Shown here: one piece after another, positions 22,730 to 30,438 of the stretch
Layout: each line of letters opens with the position of its first letter
Numbering within the stretch: position 1 is the stretch's first letter
Assembly (NCBI GenBank): GCA_035279525.1
Contig: DATEHQ010000154.1
Coordinates: forward strand, 1-33,220
Reading direction: 5' to 3'
From: DATEHQ01 sp035279525
GTDB lineage: Bacteria > Chloroflexota > Dormibacteria > Dormibacterales > Dormibacteraceae
DNA length: 33,220 nt
Program-made: the position numbers and the translations under genes
Notes under the pieces: model-generated
Told to the model about the DNA's origin: nothing
The model's database searches: none
Seen by the model: the letters and a program-made list of their open reading frames with translations, nothing else

Positions 22730-24368
22730 CCGAGGCGTAGGTGGAGTCCATGCCCCGGTAGCTGAGTCCGCGAGCGCCCAGCGTGCGAGCCTGGGTGTAT
22801 GGCGTGTCCGAGGCGTAGTGCACTATGCCGAGGTCGAAGTTGACCTGGGCCATGTTCACGCTCTCGCCGAGCGGGTAGCGGTCGGGCTGCACGATCTCGT
22901 AGCAAGCGTCGAGGTAAGGACCGGCCTCCATCTCGACGACCGTGTACCGGCCCTGGTAGTAGAAGTCGAGGTAGTCACGGTTCTGCAGGAAGGTGCCGCG
23001 CACCGCGACCGCGCGCTGGTTGTCCAGCGCGGAGCCGTAGACGAGATTTGGCTGCACGTCCGAGGCGGTGAAGCAGTTGTTGAGCCAGTAGGTGTTGCCC
23101 GAGTGCTCGTTGTGGACCACGTTGGGGATCATCACGTCGCCGACGTCGGCGTTTAGCGTGGCCGCCTTTCCGAGCACGTAGACGCCGGCGATCCACGACG
23201 CCTGCTCGGCGACCTGCCGGAGGATGTGATAGGCCGCCTGCCCAAGGGGGTAATCCACGTTGAGGATGCACGCATCGGACTCGCGCAGCTTCTTCTCGTC
23301 GACGGCGCCGACCCGAGGGTCGATGGCCGATGCGTCGAGCCTGGAGAGCATGAAGACCTGTGCCGCCGAGTCGACCCCTGTTCCCCGTGCCGGGATGTGG
23401 CGCACGCCGTTGGCTGCCTCCATCTCGGCGCGCCGCTTGCGCAGCCGCTCCCGCTCGGGGTGCGAATCGAAGACCTGGCGCGCGCCGTAGTAGAGCCAGT
23501 TGTGGCGCGACGCGCGGCTGTGGCCGGCTTCGAGCTTGCGCCGCTCCGAGTCGAGGTCGCGGTCGTTGCGGCTGATCCAGTCGACGATCTCGTCCTCGAA
23601 CTGGCGGGCGACGCCGGTCAGCACGTTGACCAGGCTGTGTGCGTTCGATGAGACGAAGTAAACCTGGGCATCGCGCGCGCCCATGCCGTCCAGCGCCGCG
23701 GCGATAGGGAGCCACCAGCGGCTCGCGTTGCGGTCGTAGCCGAGATGGCTGCCGCCGATCAGGCGCAGCACGACGCGGCATTCGTCACGTTTGATCGCGG
23801 CGAGGTTCGACTCGAAGCCGTCGCCCCAAGCGTCGCGCAGCCGCCGCCAGTCGTCCTCCGAGGCGCCCGCCGCCTGCCTGGCCTGCTCGCTCGACAGCTC
23901 GGCGTCCTGCAGCGCTCGATGCAGCTTGTTCCATTCGATCTGGAAGGCCACCAGGGTCGGGACCAGGTCGTCGATGTCTGAGGCTGACGCGATGAGCACG
24001 GCCAGCGTGTTCTTGCCGTCGTGATACCAGCGGCGGCGGCGGGCCGGCGCCTTCACCGCGTCCCAGGACAGGATGTCCGCGTGAAGCACGGCGCGGAAGC
24101 CCTGCGGGCTCTGGCCCATGATGACGTTCCGGCAGCGATTGATCGCCTCGGGGAGGCGCCGCACCGCGTAGAGAAGCGCGCCCATGTCGACCTGCGGGGC
24201 CGCCGCCAGCGGGTGCAGGACCGAACCCATACCGAGGTGCGCCTGGACGAGCGACTCGACCTTGATGTCGCCTGAGCTCTGGAGCATGGTCGTGTACGTC
24301 CGGACGTACAGCTCGACGGCGTGCTTGCCGCTCCAGCCGGCGCTGCCGGGGGAGCCTGGCAACTCCAT
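22671..24368 (-). CDS. Large protein of unknown function with a nucleoside-phosphorylase-like C-terminal region
   Basis: 565 soluble residues. The N-terminal 270 are helical with conserved-looking blocks (YHDGKNTLAVLIASASDIDD at 115-134, GGSHLGYDR at 205-213) and charged linkers (about 255-320). The C-terminal 200 resemble purine/uridine phosphorylases: VLGKAATLNADVGDVMIPNV (398-417), VYGSALDNQRAV (443-454), a VVEMEAGPYL ribose-binding-like segment (477-486) and a closing helix. This would suit a nucleosidase/phosphorylase acting on a nucleotide-like substrate; I do not recognise the full-length family (it may be a DUF). The ATG at 24366-24368 was preferred over an earlier in-frame ATG because a -10-like TATAGT sits six bases upstream. 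Confidence 0.7.
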   Translation of the reverse strand: MELPGSPGSAGWSGKHAVELYVRTYTTMLQSSGDIKVESLVQAHLGMGSVLHPLAAAPQVDMGALLYAVRRLPEAINRCRNVIMGQSPQGFRAVLHADILSWDAVKAPARRRRWYHDGKNTLAVLIASASDIDDLVPTLVAFQIEWNKLHRALQDAELSSEQARQAAGASEDDWRRLRDAWGDGFESNLAAIKRDECRVVLRLIGGSHLGYDRNASRWWLPIAAALDGMGARDAQVYFVSSNAHSLVNVLTGVARQFEDEIVDWISRNDRDLDSERRKLEAGHSRASRHNWLYYGARQVFDSHPERERLRKRRAEMEAANGVRHIPARGTGVDSAAQVFMLSRLDASAIDPRVGAVDEKKLRESDACILNVDYPLGQAAYHILRQVAEQASWIAGVYVLGKAATLNADVGDVMIPNVVHNEHSGNTYWLNNCFTASDVQPNLVYGSALDNQRAVAVRGTFLQNRDYLDFYYQGRYTVVEMEAGPYLDACYEIVQPDRYPLGESVNMAQVNFDLGIVHYASDTPYTQARTLGARGLSYRGMDSTYASAIAVARRILQREGALLPQS

Positions 24369-24374
24369 CTGCCG

Positions 24375-24380
24375 ACTATA
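24375..24380 (-). promoter_or_regulatory. Candidate -10 element TATAGT (leaderless) for the 565-residue gene
   Basis: On the minus strand TATAGT is followed by six bases and then the ATG of the 565-residue gene, with no Shine-Dalgarno. The spacing predicts transcription starting at the ATG. It supports that start over the longer alternative. Confidence 0.45.
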
Positions 24381-24401
24381 GGCCGCGGCCCTCGAGGTGG
24401 G

Positions 24402-24431
24402 CTTACAAGCCCTTACAAAACCTTGACTCTC
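24402..24431 (+). promoter_or_regulatory. Three tandem decamers CTTACAAGCC / CTTACAAAAC / CTTGACTCTC
   Basis: Direct repeats with a strict 10-base period begin at 24402, 24412 and 24422. The first two share CTTACAA; the third is degenerate and contains TTGACT, a good -35-like box, at 24423-24428. Helically phased repeats of this kind are typical of response-regulator binding sites. They lie between divergent genes and could control either. No clear -10 follows for the plus gene. Confidence 0.45.
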
Positions 24432-24475
24432 TTCAGAGGAAGCCACCCGCGTTGGCGTCGTGTACTTGTGGGGTG

Positions 24476-25219
24476 ATGACAAGAATCGCCAAGCTTCGCT
24501 ACGTCCGGATCGCGGGCCTCGCCGCCGGGGCGGTCGTCGTGGCCGGCGGAGCCGTCCTGATCACAGCGTCCGCCGCGGGCCTGTCGATCGGGTTCCGGCC
24601 CACCAACGCAGCGCAAGCCGGCACCAACCCCACCACGACTTCGATCAGCCAGGCGAGCAGCGCGTCGTCTGTCTGCACCGACTTCATCTCGCACCTCTCG
24701 ACGGACGTGGGAAAGAGCCAGAGCCAGGTCGACGCCGCGGTTCAGAAGGCCATCGGTGAGACGCTCGCCGACGAGGTGAAGAACGGAACGCTGACCCAGG
24801 CCCAGGCGACGGCGATCCAGAAGAAGCTCGCGAGCCGGCCCCTGTGCACGCTGGCGGCGGGCCTCGGCAAGCGTCCGTCGGCGAGAAGCGCGATCGGGGC
24901 CTACAAGCAGCAGCTCCTGGCCGCCGCCGCGTCGGCGCTCGGAGTCAGCCCCACGGACCTCCAGGCCGACCTCGCCAAAGGGATGACGCTTTCACAGGTG
25001 GCCGCGGCACAGAAGCCGCCCGTGACTGAGGCCGAGTTCCGCACCAGGCTCGTCGCGCAGCTGAAGCCCCTCCTCGACACGGCGGTGGCGAACCACAAGC
25101 TCACCTCGGCACAGGAGATGCTCATCCTTGAACAGCTCCAGGCGGGGCCGATCCCATACTGGAGCAAGCCGATGCATACGCCGAAGTCGAGTGCCCCGGC
25201 GAGTCCCGCGACGACTTAG
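24476..25219 (+). CDS. Secreted helical protein of unknown function
   Basis: 247 residues. A basic N-terminus and one hydrophobic segment (about 11-36, IAGLAAGAVVVAGGAVLITASAA) form a signal peptide or anchor. A Thr/Ser-rich linker, then a helical domain with two Cys (SSVCTDF, RPLCTL) that could form a disulfide. It contains two helix-turn units of the form LGVSPTDLQADLAKGMTLSQVA, as seen in secreted proteins of high-GC Terrabacteria, and ends with a Pro/Ser/Thr tail. No enzyme motif seen. ATG at 24476 is preceded by GTGGGGTG, a weak ribosome site. Divergent from the 565-residue gene with tandem decamers between them. Confidence 0.65.
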   Translation: MTRIAKLRYVRIAGLAAGAVVVAGGAVLITASAAGLSIGFRPTNAAQAGTNPTTTSISQASSASSVCTDFISHLSTDVGKSQSQVDAAVQKAIGETLADEVKNGTLTQAQATAIQKKLASRPLCTLAAGLGKRPSARSAIGAYKQQLLAAAASALGVSPTDLQADLAKGMTLSQVAAAQKPPVTEAEFRTRLVAQLKPLLDTAVANHKLTSAQEMLILEQLQAGPIPYWSKPMHTPKSSAPASPATT

Positions 25220-25244
25220 CGAGCGCTAGCTCGGGGGTCTTTTC
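25220..25244 (+). terminator. Weak rho-independent terminator candidate
   Basis: CGAGC (25220-25224), loop GCTA, GCTCG (25229-25233), then G-rich sequence and TCTTTT (25239-25244), directly after the stop of the secreted protein gene. The five-base stem is short. It overlaps the 3' end of the convergent 55-residue ORF. Confidence 0.35.
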
Positions 25245-25393
25245 TCGAGCGCGGCGGCTATGCGCTCCAGCGCCCGGGCGCCGCGCCACAACGCCACGAC
25301 GAGGAGCACGGCCGCTGCAATACCGCCCATGACGACCACCGCATAGACGAGGCTGATGAGGATGAAGAAGAAGCCTCCGCCGGTCACGCTCAT
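25226..25393 (-). CDS. Small single-span membrane protein, 55 residues
   Basis: A 55-residue reading frame from an ATG at 25391-25393. It begins MSVTGGGFFFILISL and contains one or two hydrophobic segments (about 8-36), then a basic, amphipathic tail WRGARALERIAAALEKRPPS. Third positions are strongly G/C, as in neighbouring genes, which supports coding. It lies 24 bases after the 123-residue gene and is the last gene of the greA-fadD unit. Function unknown. Confidence 0.6.
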   Translation of the reverse strand: MSVTGGGFFFILISLVYAVVVMGGIAAAVLLVVALWRGARALERIAAALEKRPPS

Positions 25394-25417
25394 GGCGCGA
25401 GGGTAGCAGCCGCCCCG

Positions 25418-25789
25418 CTAGTTCAGGGGTTCGTCGGGCGGCATGGTGCCGCCCAGCCTGCGCATCAGCTCCTCGAGCAGTTGCCGTGTCTCGGGGTCGG
25501 CCATCAGGCGCTCCTGCATCTGCTCCGCCGAATGCCGGATCTCCGGGTCGGACATGAGGCGTTCCGACATCGCCTGGAACCGCGAGGCCATGTCCTGCAT
25601 GGCGCTCTCCTGCGCGACCTGGATCAGAATCGGCTGGCTCGCCGCGGCCACGACCGCCTCCGCCTGGGCGCGCACCATCTCGATTCCTTTGCAGCCGAGG
25701 CACTCTCCTTTCAGCCCGCAGTGGCACAGCTGCGGACGCAGCCGGTCGAGCGCGGCGTGCACGTCGGACATGTCGATCGGTCCCGCCAT
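25418..25789 (-). CDS. Small Cys-cluster protein with two DPE-type helical repeats
   Basis: 123 residues, no signal or membrane segment. Four cysteines near the N-terminus, LCHCGLKGECLGCKG (C22, C24, C30, C33), could bind zinc or an Fe-S cluster. The C-terminal half has a tandem repeat, ERLMSDPEIRHSAEQ (76-90) and ERLMADPETRQLLEE (93-107), predicted helical. It follows fadD by ten bases and is likely co-transcribed. I do not recognise the family. The first ATG is used; a later in-frame ATG (MSDVH) is possible. Confidence 0.7.
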   Translation of the reverse strand: MAGPIDMSDVHAALDRLRPQLCHCGLKGECLGCKGIEMVRAQAEAVVAAASQPILIQVAQESAMQDMASRFQAMSERLMSDPEIRHSAEQMQERLMADPETRQLLEELMRRLGGTMPPDEPLN

Positions 25790-25799
25790 GGTGAGGAAT

Positions 25800-27440
25800 T
25801 TACGCCGGCCTGGATCTGCCGGTGTACATGGCCTCGATCTGCTCGGCGTACCTCGTCGCGACCGCCTTGCGCTTGACGTCGAGCTTCAGCGAAAGCTCGC
25901 CCGACTCCTCGGTGAAGTCGTGGGGCAGAAGAGTGAAGTACTTGATGCTCTCCCACTGCCCGAGGCGGGCGTTGGTCTGGTCGACCGTCTGCTGGATCGA
26001 AGCCCTCAGCGCAGCCTCGTCGAGGCCCTGCTTGCGCGCCGCGTCCCAGTCAGGGATCACGAGCGCTGTGACGTACGGCTTGCCCTCGCCGACCACGACC
26101 GAGCGCACCACGAGCGGGTTGCTCAGCAGAGCGTGCTCGAGCTGCTGCGGCGCGACGTACTTCCCGCCGGCGGTCTTGAACAGCGACTTCTTCCGGTCGG
26201 TGATCTTCAGGAAGCCGTCTGAGTCGAGCTCGCCGATGTCGCCCGTGTAGATCCAGCGGTCCTTGAGCATCTCTTCGGTCGCCGCCGGGTTGTCGTGGTA
26301 GCCGACCATGTTGCCCGGGCCCCTGACGAGGATCTCACCGTCATCGGCGATCTTGATCTCGACCCCAGGGAATGGTTTGCCGACAGTGAGGAAGCGATGC
26401 TGGTGGAGCGTGTTCGAGCAGGCGCCCGACGAAGTCTCGGTCATGCCCCAGCCGTTCAGGATCGGCACTCCGATCGCCCAGAAAAATTCCTCGATGTCGC
26501 GGGCGAGCCCCGCTCCGCCGCTGACGAAAAAGCGGAGCCGGCCACCGGTCAATCTCTTGCGCAGCGCCGCCAGCACGAGCCTGTCCGCCAACCTTCTTTG
26601 CGCGCGCAGCAAGGGACCGCGGTCCGTCGTTTGAGAGAATCGGGTGCCCACCCGCAGCGCCCAGCTGAAGATGGCGCGCCGGGCCGGTGAAGCCTCGTGG
26701 ACCCTTGCCATGACGGCCGCATGCATCTTCTCGTACACCCGCGGGACGCTGACGAGGATCGTCGGTCGAATCTCGGCCAGCTCTTCGCCGAGATGCTCGG
26801 TGCCGCGCGAGATCCACGTCTGGCCGCCGAAAAGCAGCCCCGTGAAGATGCCGTTGATCCGCTCGAGGACGTGAGAGTACGGAAGCCAGGAGATGGTGGT
26901 GTCGGCATCGCTGAGCGGGTGCACATCGAGGACTGCGCGGCTGATGTCGACCACGTTGCGGTGCGCCAGCTCGACGCCCTTGGGGTCACCCGTCGTGCCG
27001 GAGGTGTAGACGATCGTGCACAGGTCGTCGGGCTTCAGCTGCCGGAGGCGGGCCACGACCTCCGCGGTCCGCGCCGGACCCTCGCTCGTCCACCTGGCGA
27101 CGTCCGTATCGATGAGCGCGACGGACTTGAGCGTGCCCCCCACCGGCAGCCTGGCCGCGATGGCGGCGTCCGCCGCGATCGCGAGGGTGGCCCCTGAGTT
27201 TTCGACGATCTTCTGGGCGATCTCCGCCGGCGAGTTGGGGTAGATCGGAACGGTGATCGCTCCGGCGGCCTGGATGCCGTAGTCGCAGAAGAGCCATTCG
27301 AGCCGGTTCTCGGACCAGAGGATCACCCTGTCGCCCGCTTTGATCCCCGCCTCGACCAGGGCCGACGCCACGGCCAGCACGTGGCGCGTCATGTCGTTCC
27401 AGGTCTCGACCTGCCACGCGCCATTGCTGAGGTAGTGCAC
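25800..27440 (-). CDS. Long-chain fatty acid-CoA ligase (AMP-binding, FadD15-like)
   Basis: Adenylate-forming enzyme: activates a fatty acid with ATP to acyl-AMP, then acyl-CoA. Motifs: P-loop-like TIVYTSGTTGDPKGVELAHRN, WLPYSHVLERI, GWGMTETSS (A4/A5 region), YTGDIGELDSDGFLKITDRKKSLFKT (A7-A8) and GGKYVAPQQLE. From the first usable start, a GTG at 27440, it is 546 residues, but this removes a conserved stretch. In-frame sequence just upstream (ATSIHELDPEAIADR, then LFRQGAKYGDRP) looks genuinely coding and has no ATG, GTG or TTG, so the true start may be an unusual codon near 27530-27536. Downstream of greA; upstream of the Cys-cluster gene. Confidence 0.9.
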   Translation of the reverse strand: MHYLSNGAWQVETWNDMTRHVLAVASALVEAGIKAGDRVILWSENRLEWLFCDYGIQAAGAITVPIYPNSPAEIAQKIVENSGATLAIAADAAIAARLPVGGTLKSVALIDTDVARWTSEGPARTAEVVARLRQLKPDDLCTIVYTSGTTGDPKGVELAHRNVVDISRAVLDVHPLSDADTTISWLPYSHVLERINGIFTGLLFGGQTWISRGTEHLGEELAEIRPTILVSVPRVYEKMHAAVMARVHEASPARRAIFSWALRVGTRFSQTTDRGPLLRAQRRLADRLVLAALRKRLTGGRLRFFVSGGAGLARDIEEFFWAIGVPILNGWGMTETSSGACSNTLHQHRFLTVGKPFPGVEIKIADDGEILVRGPGNMVGYHDNPAATEEMLKDRWIYTGDIGELDSDGFLKITDRKKSLFKTAGGKYVAPQQLEHALLSNPLVVRSVVVGEGKPYVTALVIPDWDAARKQGLDEAALRASIQQTVDQTNARLGQWESIKYFTLLPHDFTEESGELSLKLDVKRKAVATRYAEQIEAMYTGRSRPA

Positions 27441-27561
27441 GAGCGGGCGATCGCCGTACTTCGCGCCCTGCCGGAAGAGGACGCCGGCGGTGGTCCGGTC
27501 CGCGATCGCCTCTGGGTCGAGCTCGTGGATCGACGTGGCGGGTGTCCTTAAGGACGTGGTG

Positions 27562-28026
27562 CTACTTGACCGCCTTGATGGTGAGGGTCAGCGTCCCGGA
27601 CGGGACGCTCACCGTCACCTTGTCGCCCTTCTTCCGGCCCACCAGCGCGCGACCCACCGGCGAGTCGACTGAGATCCGCCCCGCGGACGGGTCGCTCTCG
27701 ACCGCTCCGACGAGGTGGTAGGTCTCAGTGTCGCCTTCGCCGTCGGTCACCTCGATCGTCGAACCTGGACCCACCACGCTCGAGTGCGTGTCCTTGATGA
27801 TCTGGGCACGGCCGATCATCTCCTGGAGCTCATAGATGCGGCTGTCGAGGAGCCCGACCTCTTCTTTGGCCTGCTCGTACTCGGGGTTGTCTTCGATGTC
27901 TCCGGGCTGGAAGGCCTCCTTCAGCCGCTCGCCCGCCTCGGCGCGCCGAGTCAGCGCGACTTCGAGGTCGCGCTTGAGCTTTTCCAGCCCCTCGGGTGTC
28001 AGCAGGACAGGTTCGGTGAGGTCCAT
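27562..28026 (-). CDS. greA: Transcription elongation factor GreA
   Basis: 154 residues, the usual GreA length. The N-terminal coiled coil (about 8-75) carries the acidic tip in FQPGDIEDNPEYEQAKEE (Asp-Ile-Glu-Asp-Asn, the residues that enter the RNA polymerase channel), followed by ELQEMIGRAQII. The C-terminal FKBP-like domain has YHLVGAVESDP, and the SPVGRALVGRKKGD block near residues 127-140. GreA rescues backtracked polymerase by stimulating RNA cleavage. ATG at 28024-28026 with a GGGAG ribosome site. First gene of a unit with fadD. Confidence 0.97.
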   Translation of the reverse strand: MDLTEPVLLTPEGLEKLKRDLEVALTRRAEAGERLKEAFQPGDIEDNPEYEQAKEEVGLLDSRIYELQEMIGRAQIIKDTHSSVVGPGSTIEVTDGEGDTETYHLVGAVESDPSAGRISVDSPVGRALVGRKKGDKVTVSVPSGTLTLTIKAVK

Positions 28027-28040
28027 CTCCCAGCCTTCTT

Positions 28041-28047
28041 GATAATA
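28041..28047. promoter_or_regulatory. Shared AT-rich divergent promoter core between greA and the 101-residue gene
   Basis: GATAATA reads as a plus-strand -10 (GATAAT, 28041-28046) ten bases before the ATG of the 101-residue gene, and as a minus-strand TATTAT (28042-28047) before greA. The plus transcript would have almost no leader; the greA transcript would include its ribosome site. Confidence 0.45.
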
Positions 28048-28056
28048 AACCCGCCC

Positions 28057-28362
28057 ATGGACCCCTCTGATCTGCGGGCCGAGGTCGCGGAACGGTTGGC
28101 GAATAGTACGCCGATCGACGCCGAAACGTTCAATGCCGCGTGCTTCATGCTGTCGCGCGCGCTGGAGTCGCTGGAGCTCAGTGTCGACGAGGCGGCTCCG
28201 CTGGTCCGGCGCCTCCTTCGCGTCGCGGGTCGGGTCGTGATCGACACCGGGACGGCGGACGCTTCACCCGACGTCTGGCCCAACACGAAGGAGATGGCCC
28301 TGCAGTGGATCGACGAGGCGGTCCGCGCCCTCGGCTACGAGGTTCGCCCGATTGGAAACTAG
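28057..28362 (+). CDS. Small protein of unknown function
   Basis: 101 residues, acidic and helical, no signal peptide. It contains PIDAETFNAACFMLSRALES, VDEAAPLVRRLLRVAGRVVI and MALQWIDEAVRALGYEVRPI. No catalytic motif seen and I do not recognise it. ATG at 28057; a longer frame upstream is the antisense of greA. The stop overlaps the stop of the convergent TadG-like gene by four bases. Strong G/C third-position bias supports coding. Confidence 0.7.
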   Translation: MDPSDLRAEVAERLANSTPIDAETFNAACFMLSRALESLELSVDEAAPLVRRLLRVAGRVVIDTGTADASPDVWPNTKEMALQWIDEAVRALGYEVRPIGN

Positions 28363-30437
28363 CTGCTGAGGAGGTGGGCGGGGTTTCCTTTCAGGCCCAC
28401 CGCGAACGTCACCGTGTCCGTGGCAGTCACATTCGTCGAGATCTGGTACCTGAGCGACCACCACCAGTTGTTCGGGTTCAGCCCTGGGTTGTAGCCGGAG
28501 GGAATGGGCACCTCGAAGCGGATCCAGTGACCGTTGTAGTTGGTTGCCCCGGCCGTCGTTGCGCGGACTGTTGCCGTTTGGGGTTGGCCGGTCTGTGCGA
28601 GGCAAGGCGTGGGCGGATTCGTCAGGCCTCCGGCTCCGGTGCACGCCACAGGCGGCCCGACACTCGTCCTCGACACTCCCAAGTCCCAGACGTTGATGGA
28701 TGCAGGATTCGCCACCGAAACGATCGCCCCCGTGTTGTCGAGCACATAGAGGTCGACGTTGCCTCCACCGGAGATGTCGCCCGGGTCGAAGACGTCCAGC
28801 GTGATGGTCTGGCCGGCGTAGTCAGGCGGCACCTTGAAGATCGGGATGTCGAAGTGGCCGCCGGCAGGGACCGCGATCGGGGTGTACAGCGCCATGTCGT
28901 CCCATGCGCCCACACTGCATCCGGTGCAGGTAAAGGTTCCGCCAGCCAGGCCCGCTGCATCGACCACGCGGACCGCGTACGCCTTGTGGGCCTGCCCTCC
29001 GGAGCTCGCACCATTGGTGGGTGGGTTGCTGCCATCCGAACCAAGGGTGTCGACCCGCAGGCGATAGGTGCCCGCCGGCAGAGGTCCGGGGGCCGGGGTC
29101 ACCAGGCGCTGGAACGTCCCCCCGTCGCCCCCGCCCGTGTAGTTCGTGATGTCGACCCATGAGTGGTAGGTCTGCATGTTGACGGGATTACCGAACGCGT
29201 CCCAGGTCTGATGGATATAACTCCCGAGGCTGTTGATCGGGTTGTAGTTCTTGGACGGCTGGCAGGCCCCGACACAGTTTGCGGGCGTCTTGTAATAACC
29301 AGTGGCGTCGATGGGATACACCTTGACCTGGCTGACGATGGTATCGCTGGCTCGAATGAACGGAGTAGGCACTGCCTCAACCGTGTATTCCATCGTCGAA
29401 TAGAGATCTGTCTGGGCCGCGCCATACGAGGAGAGGTTTTGCGAGTCCTCCTCGTGGAGGTAGTAGCTCTGGGGGTTCGTGCCCACGGCCGTGCTGCATT
29501 GGTCAAACACATGCGTCACCGGCGAGATGTGGTTGTCACAGCCGTTGTGGTAGACCGGTCCGGCGCCGGCCCAGGACTCAGATGCGGGAAGCGCTCCACC
29601 CCCTCCGGGGCAGCTCTGGGTGTTCGAGCTCCCATAGGTGCTCGTGCTCGTGCAGTTGTCGGGGGCGAAGATCGCGTTGTAGACCTGTATGTAGCCGCCG
29701 TTGGGCAGGTTGACCAGGTAGTTGTAGCCGCCGCGGTCAGGCAGCGTAGCCCCGACCGGGTCACTGCCCTCGGTTCGGCTGATGGCGTGGACGTCGCCGC
29801 TGCCGGCGGGGTTCGGCGTGAACGCGTCGCCCTGTGACCTCGGCGTGCTGTAACCCTCTTCGCGCATGAAGTAGTAGTTGTTTCCGCCGGTGCCGAGCGT
29901 CGAAGTGACCGAGCCGACCTGCGTGCCGGGCTGACCCAGCGACAGCGGCGGCAGGTAGGTGGCGATCGCCGTGCGCGAGACGGTGAAGGCACTGATCCCG
30001 AAGAAGGACATGAAGAAAGTGGGCACACTTCGCGTCACCGTCACGGAGAGCTTGTTGTCGAAGCCGGGCACGACCGCGACAGTGACCGTGAGCCCGTTGG
30101 ACCCCGTGGCGGTGCAGCTTCCCCCCCCGCACGCGATAGCGCTGTATGCGGTGAAGCCGTTCTTGCCCGCCTCGGCGATAGCGCGGTCGGTTGCGTCGTT
30201 GCCGGTGGCGGCGGGAATCGCCTGTGCGGGGGTGAACTGGCCAGGCATGAAAATGACCCCTGAGAGAGCAGCCGCTCCCGCGGCCCGCTCTGCCTGGTTG
30301 TTGTAGTAGTAGCCGAGACCACCATCGATGGCGAGCCCGATCGCGCCGATCAGGACGACGATCATCAAGGCGACCAGAACGATCGCCTGACCAGGTTGAG
30401 TCTGCGGATCGAGGAACAGGCGCCGTGGGGCCTTCAT
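28359..30437 (-). CDS. TadG-like pilus-assembly protein with a large secreted domain
   Basis: 692 residues. The N-terminus matches the TadE/G-like hydrophobic segment: QPGQAIVLVALMIVVLIGAIGLAIDGGLGYYYNNQ (about 15-50), an anchored or pseudopilin-like helix. The TadG head (about 50-190) follows, then about 500 residues outside the cell rich in Gly, Asn, Thr, Tyr and with several Cys pairs (CTSTSTYGSSNTQSC, CTGCSVG). Segments such as GTYRLRVDTLG and NVDLYVLDNTG suggest pre-peptidase C-terminal or beta-sandwich modules. Probably a minor pilus or surface component of a Tad-like system. The motor and secretin genes are not in the window. One base separates it from the upstream TadE-like gene. Confidence 0.8.
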   Translation of the reverse strand: MKAPRRLFLDPQTQPGQAIVLVALMIVVLIGAIGLAIDGGLGYYYNNQAERAAGAAALSGVIFMPGQFTPAQAIPAATGNDATDRAIAEAGKNGFTAYSAIACGGGSCTATGSNGLTVTVAVVPGFDNKLSVTVTRSVPTFFMSFFGISAFTVSRTAIATYLPPLSLGQPGTQVGSVTSTLGTGGNNYYFMREEGYSTPRSQGDAFTPNPAGSGDVHAISRTEGSDPVGATLPDRGGYNYLVNLPNGGYIQVYNAIFAPDNCTSTSTYGSSNTQSCPGGGGALPASESWAGAGPVYHNGCDNHISPVTHVFDQCSTAVGTNPQSYYLHEEDSQNLSSYGAAQTDLYSTMEYTVEAVPTPFIRASDTIVSQVKVYPIDATGYYKTPANCVGACQPSKNYNPINSLGSYIHQTWDAFGNPVNMQTYHSWVDITNYTGGGDGGTFQRLVTPAPGPLPAGTYRLRVDTLGSDGSNPPTNGASSGGQAHKAYAVRVVDAAGLAGGTFTCTGCSVGAWDDMALYTPIAVPAGGHFDIPIFKVPPDYAGQTITLDVFDPGDISGGGNVDLYVLDNTGAIVSVANPASINVWDLGVSRTSVGPPVACTGAGGLTNPPTPCLAQTGQPQTATVRATTAGATNYNGHWIRFEVPIPSGYNPGLNPNNWWWSLRYQISTNVTATDTVTFAVGLKGNPAHLLSS

Positions 30438-30438
30438 G

